This document shows positions 15,927-22,972 of a stretch of 28,476 nucleotides of DNA, one piece after another. The notes under the pieces were generated by a model. That model had not been told where the DNA came from. It made no database searches and saw only the letters and a list, made by a program, of their open reading frames with translations. The DNA lies in the NCBI GenBank assembly GCA_051891935.1, contig JBJFFR010000173.1, positions 1 to 28,476 on the forward strand, written 5' to 3'. Each line of letters begins with the position of its first letter. The first letter of the stretch is position 1. A program made the position numbers and the translations under genes. The stretch comes from UMGS363 sp051891935 (GTDB lineage Bacteria > Bacillota > Clostridia > Oscillospirales > Ruminococcaceae).

Positions 15927-16505
15927 ATGAATACAGAATTAAAGGACGAATTCCTTAATATTTATAAAGAAAACATAACAAGGGACGGTGCGGATAATTT
16001 CCTCAATTATCTGGTCAAAACGGATTTCTTCACTGCTCCTGCAAGCACACGTTTTCACGGCTCACATGAAGGCGGTCTGCTTGAACATAGCCTTAACGTT
16101 TACCGCTGTCTTAAGGATTATCTTGAACGTGACAGGGCAAAGCAGCTTTACAGAATGAATTACAGCGAGGAAACTATCGCTCTGTGTGCGCTCCTTCACG
16201 ATGTCTGCAAGGTGAATTTCTATAAAACGGACTACCGCAACGCCAAGAACGAACGGGGAGAATGGGAAAAGGTGCCGTATTATACCATTGACGATACTCT
16301 CCCTTACGGTCATGGCGAAAAATCCGTTTACATAATCTCGGGATTTATGCGGCTTACCCGTGAGGAAGCCTTTGCGATCAGATATCACATGGGTTTTTCC
16401 GGCGTTGAGGACAAAAACAGCATCGGAAAGGCATTTGAGATGTTTCCTCTTGCATTTGCGCTTTCGGTAGCGGATATGGAAGCCTCATACTATCTTGAAG
16501 CTTGA
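15927..16505 (+). CDS. HD-domain phosphohydrolase
   Basis: A 192-aa HD-superfamily metal-dependent phosphohydrolase. Visible motif residues are H54 in GGLLEHS, H91-D92 in LLHDVCK, H129 in YGHGEK, H154 in RYHMG and D183 in SVADM. The GGLLEH plus second-histidine pattern resembles the catalytic domain of YhaM-type exoribonucleases, but the OB-fold nucleic-acid domain is missing, so substrate is unknown. Start: the ATG at 15927 has GGAG eight bases upstream; a longer reading from 15885 would overlap the mannosidase and has no ribosome site. It follows the mannosidase by 22 bases and precedes a sugar kinase by 39, so co-transcription is likely. Confidence 0.82.
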   Translation: MNTELKDEFLNIYKENITRDGADNFLNYLVKTDFFTAPASTRFHGSHEGGLLEHSLNVYRCLKDYLERDRAKQLYRMNYSEETIALCALLHDVCKVNFYKTDYRNAKNERGEWEKVPYYTIDDTLPYGHGEKSVYIISGFMRLTREEAFAIRYHMGFSGVEDKNSIGKAFEMFPLAFALSVADMEASYYLEA

Positions 16506-16544
16506 TAAAAGAAAGAATTATTTTATATAAAAGGGGTCTTTAAA

Positions 16545-17507
16545 ATGGCAGATATAGTTGCAGTCGGTGAGATCCTCGTTGATCTTACGCAGAAAATTTC
16601 CGAAAATGGTGAGATCACCTATTCCCAGAGCGCAGGCGGAGCGTCGGCAAATGTCGCTGTAATGGCGGCAAAGCTCGGAGTTCCCGCAGGCTTCATCGGC
16701 AAGGTCGGAAGAGATATGTTCGGCAGCTATCTTAAAAATGTTCTCGAAGAAAACAATGTCAACACAAAGGGTCTTATCCTTGATGATAAGTATTCAACTC
16801 CGCTGGCGTTTGTCAGAAAAAATGAGGACGGCGAAAGGGAATTCCATTTTGTGAGAAATGACAGCAAGGGTTCGGAGCTTACCTACGCCGAGATAAACAA
16901 AAGAGTTATAGATAACTGTAAGATATTCCATTTCGGTTCAAGGCTTCTCACCTCCGAGCCATCCCGTGCGGCTGTTATGCTCTGTGCCGAATATGCGAAA
17001 AATCAAGGCAAGATAATAAGCTTTGACCCGAATTTCCGCCGAAGCCAGTGGGAATCGCAGGAGGATGCGGTAAGGACTATCCAGAGCGCAATGAAGTGTG
17101 TCGATATCCTAAAAGTATCCGAAGACGAGCTTCTTCTCGTTTCGGGATTTGGAAATATGGCGACTGCGATCGCAAAGCTTATCGGGCTTGGTGTAAAGGT
17201 CATCTGCATTACACAGGGCGCAAAAGGTTGTATAGTTGCAACGAAAACGGGCATAAACAACGTACCTTCGTTCAAAACGGAGATCGTTGATACAATGGGA
17301 GCAGGTGACAGCTTCTTCGGAGCGTTCCTTTCCCGTATTGCCAAGTTTCCGAAGCCGCTTCCCGAAATTGAAACGGAAGAGCTTATCAATATCTCAATGT
17401 ATTCAAATGCCTGCGGTGCGTTGAGTGCCAGAAAGCTCGGCGCTATCCCTGCAATGCCGACAGATGAGGAGATAAGAGCGCTTATAAAACAGCATATCAA
17501 GGACTGA
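16545..17507 (+). CDS. PfkB-family carbohydrate kinase, probably fructokinase
   Basis: A 320-aa ribokinase-family sugar kinase. The substrate-side glycine motif is AGGASANVA (30-38), DPNFR is at 161-165, and the anion hole and catalytic base are in DTMGAGDSFFGAF (249-261, base D255). The overall pattern (GEILVDL start, DPNFR) matches bacterial fructokinases of the ScrK type, but other hexoses or nucleoside substrates cannot be excluded. AAGGGG lies eight bases before the ATG. Placement behind beta-mannosidase suggests sugar catabolism. An 8-bp inverted repeat (17531-17538 / 17558-17565) follows the gene. Confidence 0.88.
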   Translation: MADIVAVGEILVDLTQKISENGEITYSQSAGGASANVAVMAAKLGVPAGFIGKVGRDMFGSYLKNVLEENNVNTKGLILDDKYSTPLAFVRKNEDGEREFHFVRNDSKGSELTYAEINKRVIDNCKIFHFGSRLLTSEPSRAAVMLCAEYAKNQGKIISFDPNFRRSQWESQEDAVRTIQSAMKCVDILKVSEDELLLVSGFGNMATAIAKLIGLGVKVICITQGAKGCIVATKTGINNVPSFKTEIVDTMGAGDSFFGAFLSRIAKFPKPLPEIETEELINISMYSNACGALSARKLGAIPAMPTDEEIRALIKQHIKD

Positions 17508-17530
17508 TTTTCATATTTACAGAAATTACT

Positions 17531-17565
17531 ATAGCATTGATTACTCGTTTTCGGTAAAATGCTAT
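17531..17565. promoter_or_regulatory. Inverted repeat just upstream of the FNT-family promoter
   Basis: ATAGCATT (17531-17538) and AATGCTAT (17558-17565) are perfect inverted halves 19 bases apart, the right half touching the first base of the -35 box. There is no T-run. It may be a regulator-binding site for the channel gene or a weak end signal for the kinase gene. Confidence 0.4.
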
Positions 17566-17593
17566 TGACAAATCACAGACATAAGCCTATAAT
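17565..17593 (+). promoter_or_regulatory. Perfect sigma-A promoter for the FNT-family channel
   Basis: TTGACA (17565-17570) and TATAAT (17588-17593) are 17 bases apart, 33 bases before the ATG of the channel gene. Confidence 0.8.
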
Positions 17594-17625
17594 AAATAGG
17601 TTGAAAAAGAAAGGAAATCTGTTTT

Positions 17626-18288
17626 ATGAAGCTTGAATCATTTAAAAGTATATTTTTTAAGGCAATAATGTCGGGATTTATGATCGGTATCGGCGGAACG
17701 GTCTACCTGATGTGCGATAACAAGTACATCGGCGGTTTTCTGTTCAGCTTCGGACTTTTCACGATCATCCAGCTCGGATTTGCGCTTTATACGGGCAAGG
17801 TCGGATATATCCCCGAGCGTAAACCGATATATATCCGTGAGGTGCTTATAACGCTGCTCGGAAATATCGTCGGAACGGGCATAACAGCTCTGATGATATC
17901 CGCAACAAGAATTGGCGCAAAGGTACACGAAAATGCAGTCGCTGCAATGGATACAAAATTGAGCGACGGTATTGTGAGCAGACTTATTCTTGGCTTTTTC
18001 TGCGGAACTCTTATGTATCTTGCAGTTGAAAACGGAAGAAACTGCCGTGCAAAGGGTCACGATACTTCAATGGTCTTCGGAACAGCAGTGCCTGTAATGC
18101 TCTTTATCTTCTGCGGCTTTAACCACTCGATCGCAGACTGTTTCTACTATTTTTCAGCAGGCGCAACGGTAAGCGGAGCATTGTATATCCTTGAAGTCGC
18201 AATAGGAAACGCTCTTGGCGGAATGTTCATCCCGTTTATGAAAAAGCTGTTTGATAAGCCGGAAAACTATCAAGCTCCTATGAAATAA
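17626..18288 (+). CDS. Formate/nitrite transporter (FNT) family protein
   Basis: A 220-aa integral membrane protein with about six hydrophobic helices. It begins with the FNT pattern FFKAIMSGFMIGIGGTVYL, and the later GFNHSIADCFYYFSAG segment contains the FNT central histidine (in FNHSIAD), which lines the pore of FocA and NirC. Family members are pentameric channels moving formate, nitrite or related small acids, sometimes hydrosulfide or lactate. It is somewhat shorter than FocA. It stands alone with its own promoter and a strong terminator, with no pyruvate formate-lyase or nitrite reductase nearby, so the substrate is open; formate is plausible for a fermenting anaerobe. Confidence 0.88.
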   Translation: MKLESFKSIFFKAIMSGFMIGIGGTVYLMCDNKYIGGFLFSFGLFTIIQLGFALYTGKVGYIPERKPIYIREVLITLLGNIVGTGITALMISATRIGAKVHENAVAAMDTKLSDGIVSRLILGFFCGTLMYLAVENGRNCRAKGHDTSMVFGTAVPVMLFIFCGFNHSIADCFYYFSAGATVSGALYILEVAIGNALGGMFIPFMKKLFDKPENYQAPMK

Positions 18289-18293
18289 AACAT

Positions 18294-18336
18294 AAGCCAA
18301 CTAATGTTTAAGTATAAGCATTAGTTGGCTTTTGTA
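18294..18336. terminator. Terminator between convergent FNT and Fe-S protein genes
   Basis: AAGCCAACTAATG (18294-18306) pairs perfectly with CATTAGTTGGCTT (18319-18331), followed by TTGTATAT. It closely follows the FNT gene stop. It lies about 20 bases past the stop of the convergent minus-strand gene and may end that transcript too, though the T-run on that side is poorer. Confidence 0.85.
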
Positions 18337-18351
18337 TATATTCTCATTAAA

Positions 18352-18552
18352 TCAGTCATTGGACTTATAATACAGCATACAATGACAGAAGCCCTCAAAA
18401 TTTGGGTCGGCGATCTGATCGCGGAACTCCCTGCACATACAGCGGTTTTCTTCGGTGCGCTGCAATCTGCACGGACAGTATCCGCCCGTTCGTTTCAAAC
18501 CTTCTTTTACACGGGCAACGACTTCTGTGTTATCATTCAGTTTAACTGCCAT
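18352..18552 (-). CDS. Small ferredoxin-thioredoxin reductase catalytic-chain-like Fe-S protein
   Basis: A 66-aa protein with three CxC motifs: C26-P-C28, C38-M-C40 and C56-H-C58, in the order seen in the catalytic chain of ferredoxin-thioredoxin reductase (CPC, CPC, CHC). By analogy C26, C38, C40 and C56 would hold a [4Fe-4S] cluster and C28/C58 would form the redox disulfide. This is a minimal version: the plant/cyanobacterial chain is longer, and spacing between motifs differs. No FTR variable subunit is present. GGAGG lies seven bases before its ATG, and the ATG shares one base with the trmB stop (TGATG), so translation is coupled to trmB. Confidence 0.82.
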   Translation of the reverse strand: MAVKLNDNTEVVARVKEGLKRTGGYCPCRLQRTEENRCMCREFRDQIADPNFEGFCHCMLYYKSND

Positions 18553-19283
18553 CAGCTTTCCTCCGTTTCACCCTTTTCAAGCGGAAGCTCGTCCTTTTCC
18601 TTCGGCGGAACATAACCTTCGGGAAGAGGTTCCTTTACCGCAACGAGCAGCTTGATCTTTTTGCCCTCGGCGGAGAACATTTTCTCATGCTCGGTCTCAA
18701 AATTCGGAGCGTAATCGGAATTATGGAGATCTCTTGTGATGAATTTTACCGAAAATCCCGAATGTTCAAAATAGGGGAGCGATTCCTCAAAAAGCTCGTC
18801 ATCATCCGTTTTGAAGTGGATCTCTCCGCCGTCGCTAAGGAACGTTCTGTACTGCATGAGCTGGCGCGTGTGTGTAAGGCGGCGCTTCTTGTGACGCTTC
18901 CTCGGCCACGGATTGCAGAAATTGATATGTATGCGGTCGATCTTGTCATTTTCATCAAAGGCGGTCGTTATTTTCTCAATATTCTGCGAAACGAGCTTGA
19001 TGTTGTTTATTTCAAGATCCTTTGCTTCATAATCGGCGGTTATGGTTCGTCTTGCAACGGCGAGCATTTCACTCTTGATATCCATTGCGAGCCAGTTGAT
19101 ATCGGGATAATACTGCGCAGCCTGAACTACAAAGCCGCCCTTGCCGCATCCGAGCTCGGCATAGACAGGCTTGTCATTTCCGAAAACGGTGTTCCATTTT
19201 CCCTTGAATTCTTCTGCGTGCTCGATGTAAAAGGGGCAGACCGCAAGCTCGGGACGCGCCCATTTTTTTCTTCTCATTCTCAT
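18552..19283 (-). CDS. trmB: tRNA (guanine-N7-)-methyltransferase
   Basis: SAM-dependent enzyme that makes m7G46 in the tRNA variable loop. SAM motif I is ELGCGKGGFV, and the family hallmark INFCNPWPRKRHKKRR is present. In most TrmB proteins this segment reads SDPWP, and the aspartate is functionally important; here it is asparagine, a change I believe also occurs in other clostridia. The C-terminus has an extra acidic, proline-containing tail. Start: ATG at 19283 has AAAGGA 11 bases upstream; an in-frame TTG at 19289 has better spacing and cannot be excluded. It is the middle gene of a minus-strand trio with dCMP deaminase and the small Fe-S protein. Confidence 0.93.
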   Translation of the reverse strand: MRMRRKKWARPELAVCPFYIEHAEEFKGKWNTVFGNDKPVYAELGCGKGGFVVQAAQYYPDINWLAMDIKSEMLAVARRTITADYEAKDLEINNIKLVSQNIEKITTAFDENDKIDRIHINFCNPWPRKRHKKRRLTHTRQLMQYRTFLSDGGEIHFKTDDDELFEESLPYFEHSGFSVKFITRDLHNSDYAPNFETEHEKMFSAEGKKIKLLVAVKEPLPEGYVPPKEKDELPLEKGETEES

Positions 19284-19298
19284 AATCAAGTTTTTCCT

Positions 19299-19781
19299 TT
19301 ATTCTTTTCTGAACGAAAGCTCAAGGCTGTCGATGTTTGTTTCAAGACGGGTGTATTTTACTCCGGCAGAGTCAAGCATACGCTTTGAAGCTATCGTGGC
19401 TTCGCTGTCGGCATATTTGTCATAGAGATAAACGACTTCCTTTATGCCCGACTGGATGATCGCTTTTGCACATTCGTTGCAGGGGAAGAGATCAACGTAT
19501 ATCTTTGCGCCTTTGAGTGATTTGCCGTTGGAATTGAGTATAGCGTTCAGCTCTGCGTGAACGACAAAACGGTACTTTGTGTCCGTGCCCTCTCTTGCCC
19601 ACGGGAATTCATCGTCCGAGCAGCCTATCGGAAAGCCGTTGTAGCCCGTTGAAAGAATGATGTTGTCACTGCTCACGATGCAGGCGCCTACCTGTGTGTT
19701 GGGGTCTTTGCTTCGCTTTGCAGCAAGAAGAGATACTCCCATAAAGTATTCGTCCCACGAAATATAGCCGCTGCGTTTCAT
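19299..19781 (-). CDS. dCMP deaminase family protein (ComEB-like)
   Basis: A 160-aa zinc-dependent deoxycytidylate deaminase, converting dCMP to dUMP for thymidylate synthesis. The zinc site is H75-A-E77 (HAELNAI) with P100-C101-N-E-C104 (PCNECAK). The N-terminal SWDEYFMGVSLLAAKRSKDP stretch is typical of the family. Related ComEB proteins lie in competence loci, but no comEA or comEC is nearby, so the enzymatic role is preferred. It has its own promoter and starts the operon; trmB follows after 15 bases. Confidence 0.9.
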   Translation of the reverse strand: MKRSGYISWDEYFMGVSLLAAKRSKDPNTQVGACIVSSDNIILSTGYNGFPIGCSDDEFPWAREGTDTKYRFVVHAELNAILNSNGKSLKGAKIYVDLFPCNECAKAIIQSGIKEVVYLYDKYADSEATIASKRMLDSAGVKYTRLETNIDSLELSFRKE

Positions 19782-19811
19782 ATTATCCGCCCTTTCAGTA
19801 TTCTTTTATAC

Positions 19812-19840
19812 ATTATAGCATATTGCTAAAAAAAAATCAA
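19812..19840 (-). promoter_or_regulatory. Promoter of the dCMP deaminase-trmB-FTR-like operon
   Basis: On the minus strand TTGATT (19840-19835) and TATAAT (19817-19812) are 17 bases apart, with an extended TGC. It is divergent from the pyrE promoter about 55 bases away. Confidence 0.7.
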
Positions 19841-19871
19841 ATTTTTTTATGCATAAAATTTGTATTTACTG

Positions 19872-19900
19872 TTGATTTTAGATTAGAAATATGTTATAAT
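19872..19900 (+). promoter_or_regulatory. Promoter of pyrE
   Basis: TTGATT (19872-19877) and TATAAT (19895-19900) are 17 bases apart with an extended TGT. Transcription from about 19907 gives a leader of nearly 150 bases. Confidence 0.75.
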
Positions 19901-19922
19901 TTAACTAATTTATAATTGCAAA

Positions 19923-20040
19923 CTGCGGATTTTTGTGCCGTGTGACCATTATAGGGATAGGGTGGACATATTTTTATACCGGTTTCCCAATGTCGGCATT
20001 GCTTTTCGCAGATGGAGCGAATGCTCCGCAAAGGCTTTTT
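19923..20040 (+). promoter_or_regulatory. Attenuator-like leader of pyrE
   Basis: A terminator-like hairpin lies at 20001-20035: GCTTTT pairs with AAAGGC, GC with GC, and GGAGC with GCTCC around a GAAT loop, followed by five T. It lies only 18 bases before the pyrE ATG. CTGCGGA (19923-19929) can instead pair with TTCGCAG (20005-20011), which would break the hairpin, so an antiterminator is possible. TGCCG (19936-19940) can pair with CGGCA (19994-19998), and CAATG-tcgg-CATTG (19988-20001 region) competes with it. I do not recognise a PyrR box or a named riboswitch. Control of pyrE by premature termination is an inference. Confidence 0.6.
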
Positions 20041-20053
20041 CTCGGAGGTTTTT

Positions 20054-20710
20054 ATGGATTACAAACAGGAATTTATCAAGTTTATGGTTGACTGCGGAGT
20101 GCTGACATTCGGTGACTTCACGCTTAAAAGCGGCAGAAAGGCTCCCTATTTCATCAATACGGGCAACTATAAGACAGGTGCGCAGCTTGCAAAGCTCGGC
20201 GAATTCTATGCTGCCTGCATCGAGGATAATAAAATTGAAGCGGACACGCTTTTCGGACCTGCATATAAGGGCATTCCGCTCTGCGTTTCCGCCTGCGTTG
20301 CTCTCTTCAATAAGTACGGCAGAGATGTAAGCTACTGCTTCGACAGAAAGGAAGCCAAAGACCACGGCGAGGGCGGTATGTTTGTCGGCAAGCAGCTCAC
20401 AGACGGCGAGAAGGTCGTTATCATCGAGGACGTTATGACCTCCGGCAAGGCTTTAAAGGAAGTTATGCCGAAGCTTACAGGTGCCGCAAAAGTTGATGTT
20501 ACAGGAATGGTCATCACCGTTGACAGAATGGAAAAGGCTCTTAACTCCGAAAATTCCGCTGTTCAGGAAGCCTATAAGGAATTCGGCGTAAAGGTTTATT
20601 CCATCGTTACTATCAACGATATCATTGATGCAATAGAAAAGGGAGTTATCGGCGGCAAGGAGTACCTTGACAAGATGCTCGAATACAGAAAGACCTACGG
20701 CGTACAGTAA
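20054..20710 (+). CDS. pyrE: Orotate phosphoribosyltransferase
   Basis: Converts orotate and PRPP to OMP in pyrimidine synthesis. The PRPP-binding loop is VVIIEDVMTSGKA (121-133, acidic pair E125-D126), and the flexible catalytic loop contains KEAKDHGEGG (99-108). At 218 aa it is a normal length. GGAGG lies five bases before the ATG at 20054; a longer reading from 20012 would run through the attenuator hairpin and lacks a ribosome site. It stands apart from other pyr genes and heads a plus-strand group that may run to the PPK2 gene at 24451, since no terminator is visible before then. Confidence 0.94.
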   Translation: MDYKQEFIKFMVDCGVLTFGDFTLKSGRKAPYFINTGNYKTGAQLAKLGEFYAACIEDNKIEADTLFGPAYKGIPLCVSACVALFNKYGRDVSYCFDRKEAKDHGEGGMFVGKQLTDGEKVVIIEDVMTSGKALKEVMPKLTGAAKVDVTGMVITVDRMEKALNSENSAVQEAYKEFGVKVYSIVTINDIIDAIEKGVIGGKEYLDKMLEYRKTYGVQ

Positions 20711-20737
20711 TTAATTTCTGAAAGGAATGAACATAAC

Positions 20738-22258
20738 ATGAGCGTGAAGCTTAACATTACGGCTGCTGGCGCAGAGATACTCGATTCAATTGTTTATATG
20801 GAGAAATCTCCTGCCTTTGCCGCATTCAAAGAGGAGATCGAAAAGATACTTGCCGACTTCAACAAGAATAAAAAGTTCGGCGAGATCGATGTAAGAGCGC
20901 TTGTAGACGGCTCGGAGGATGCCCTCAAAAATATGCACAGAGCATATCTCATCTGGACATTTAACGAGGATTACGGCAAAAAGCCTGTCAGCGAGTCGGA
21001 ATATACAAAGTTCCTGAAGCTCTTTGTGAAGTCGCAGGAAAAGGCTCTTGTTGACGCAAACGGCGGAAGCAAGTCTATTGCGACCGATGAGATCCCCGAC
21101 TTTATCAAGAAATTCGTAGGAGAGGTTTCGGCAAAGCCCGAGCTTTTCAACAGCCTTAAGGAATTCTTTGCAGGCTATGTTTACGGATATTTCTTCAACT
21201 ACCTCAGCGAACAGAAGATAATGAAGGATTATGCCGAGTTCCTTATCTGCCTCGGTATCATGTCCAACAAGATCACTACTTCTGAGTCGCAGAAGCAGCA
21301 GATCCTTCCGAAAATGGCTAAGCTTCTCAACAATGACCGCTTTAAGTATATCAGCGGAAATATCCCCGTTGATGTTATGTTCAATATAGTTTATGAGCGC
21401 TTTGAGTTCACAAACCTCACCGTTAAGGAGGAGGAGATCATCAAGTCGGCACTCAAAGACTATATGATCTCAAATTATGATTATGATGAGGATGACGGAC
21501 TTATCTCCGATACGGTCGTTACCGGTATTATGTCACAGCTCAACTGCAAGTATGTCTGCTCCGAAGACTTTACTTCCGACCTTCACAAGAATTCCTTCGC
21601 AGGCGTCAGAACATTCCTCGACGGCGACAAGGAAGACCTCGGCGAATATACATACGACAAGCTTCTCTCCGTTATCGCAGGAAAGTGCGAGCTTAACTTT
21701 GACGGCTATTATTCTTCCGCAAATGAAGCTGCCGTTGATACTTCTTTGAGCAGCGACTGCAAGGGCTACCGTTATCCGCTCGTTGCAAAGCAGGACGGAA
21801 AATACTGGTTCTGTGATATCTACAAGGAGCTCGTATTCCCATATACGGATGAAAATGTATTCGTTCCCGTCAAGGCTGAAAACCTGCCGCTCGATGAATT
21901 CCCGTTCACCGATTCCGCCCTCAGAACAAACATTATCTGCTTCCTCGGCGGCATCGGAAAGGATCATTATACAGTACGTTCGGATAAGCTCAAGCTTGTT
22001 GACGATATCGCTGTTATCAAGCGTTCGGGCGGTACCGATGCAGAAAAGAAAATGCTTATTCTTGAAAAGCTCCTCTACATCATTTCGGGCAACATGGACG
22101 GCAAGTCCTACAAGAATCTTTTCGATGACTGCATCTTCGGTTCAAAGCTCTATGACGACTATATCCGTTACAGAATGGATTGCCTTTTTGCTGACGGCAT
22201 AAAGAGCCACAGCGCAAAGAAGAACCTTCTCGACAATATCAACAGCATAAGCAAATAA
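20738..22258 (+). CDS. Conserved-looking protein of unknown function
   Basis: A 506-aa protein I do not recognise. It has no signal peptide, transmembrane helix or known catalytic motif. Residues 1-250 look mostly helical (repeated helix-length stretches rich in F, K, E and L, with a tyrosine-rich GYVYGYFFNYL segment near 140). Around 250-420 there are more beta-like, aromatic stretches, including YPLVAKQDGKYWFCDIY, that could be a small domain. The end is helical again. Codon use and GC resemble the neighbours, so recent transfer is not suggested. AAAGGAA precedes the ATG, 27 bases after pyrE, so it is probably in the pyrE transcript. A link to pyrimidine metabolism is not supported by anything in the protein. 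Confidence 0.8.
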   Translation: MSVKLNITAAGAEILDSIVYMEKSPAFAAFKEEIEKILADFNKNKKFGEIDVRALVDGSEDALKNMHRAYLIWTFNEDYGKKPVSESEYTKFLKLFVKSQEKALVDANGGSKSIATDEIPDFIKKFVGEVSAKPELFNSLKEFFAGYVYGYFFNYLSEQKIMKDYAEFLICLGIMSNKITTSESQKQQILPKMAKLLNNDRFKYISGNIPVDVMFNIVYERFEFTNLTVKEEEIIKSALKDYMISNYDYDEDDGLISDTVVTGIMSQLNCKYVCSEDFTSDLHKNSFAGVRTFLDGDKEDLGEYTYDKLLSVIAGKCELNFDGYYSSANEAAVDTSLSSDCKGYRYPLVAKQDGKYWFCDIYKELVFPYTDENVFVPVKAENLPLDEFPFTDSALRTNIICFLGGIGKDHYTVRSDKLKLVDDIAVIKRSGGTDAEKKMLILEKLLYIISGNMDGKSYKNLFDDCIFGSKLYDDYIRYRMDCLFADGIKSHSAKKNLLDNINSISK

Positions 22259-22279
22259 GGAGTGCGTTATACTATACCT

Positions 22280-22951
22280 ATGAGTGAGTCGAAATTAGGA
22301 CGGATCATTGTTTTTGCAGCCGCAGTAGGTATGTCGGCAGTAATGCTGACTTCCTGCGGCAGGTATTCAAAGGATGACAACATCGTCTACGATGCCATCG
22401 AGGAATACGACGGCGGAAACTATGAAGCCGCGCTTGAACAGCTTCAAAAAGCGGATGCAGAAAAGTTTAAGGCAATGAAGCCCGAGAATTATTATTTTTA
22501 TCTCGGCGAAACTTACTTTAAGCTTGGAGATTACGAAAAATCTCTCAACTCTCATCTTTGCGCTCTGAAGATCAAGCCGACTTTGTTCAAAAGCAGAGTA
22601 ACGGCAGGCGTATGCTACAGCAAGCTCGGCAGAACGGATGATGCACTCAAAACCTATGAAAAAGCGCTTGAATACGATCCGCAGAATGCTGATTCCGTCG
22701 GATTGTATGTAAGCCTGGGTTCGCTCTATATTTCAAAGAATAAACCCTATACTGCTATTGATTACCTTGAAAAAGCCTCGGAAATATATCCCGAACAGCC
22801 TGCGGCTCACGCTTATCTTGCAATTGCGTATGCAATGGCTTATGAATACGACAGAGCGGATGAGCAGATCATCCTTGCTTCGGGTTACGGATATGACCGT
22901 ATTGACGAAATAAGGGAACGTATAAACGAGATCAGGGTATCACAGAAATAA
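22280..22951 (+). CDS. TPR-repeat lipoprotein
   Basis: A lipoprotein with an N-terminal signal peptide and lipobox LTSC (lipidated Cys about residue 26), followed by tetratricopeptide repeats from about residue 35 to the end; typical repeat cores are YLGETYFKLGDYEKSL, CYSKLGRTDDALKTYEKAL and LGSLYISKNKPYTAIDYLEKA. It would be anchored outside the membrane and mediate protein contacts. The start is uncertain: the ATG at 22280 gives a good signal peptide but lies 17 bases after AAGGAG; a GTG at 22262 sits too close to that site. It begins shortly after the preceding gene's stop and lies 21 bases before the PPK2 gene. Confidence 0.82.
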   Translation: MSESKLGRIIVFAAAVGMSAVMLTSCGRYSKDDNIVYDAIEEYDGGNYEAALEQLQKADAEKFKAMKPENYYFYLGETYFKLGDYEKSLNSHLCALKIKPTLFKSRVTAGVCYSKLGRTDDALKTYEKALEYDPQNADSVGLYVSLGSLYISKNKPYTAIDYLEKASEIYPEQPAAHAYLAIAYAMAYEYDRADEQIILASGYGYDRIDEIRERINEIRVSQK

Positions 22952-22972
22952 AAGCAGAAACGGAGTACACAA

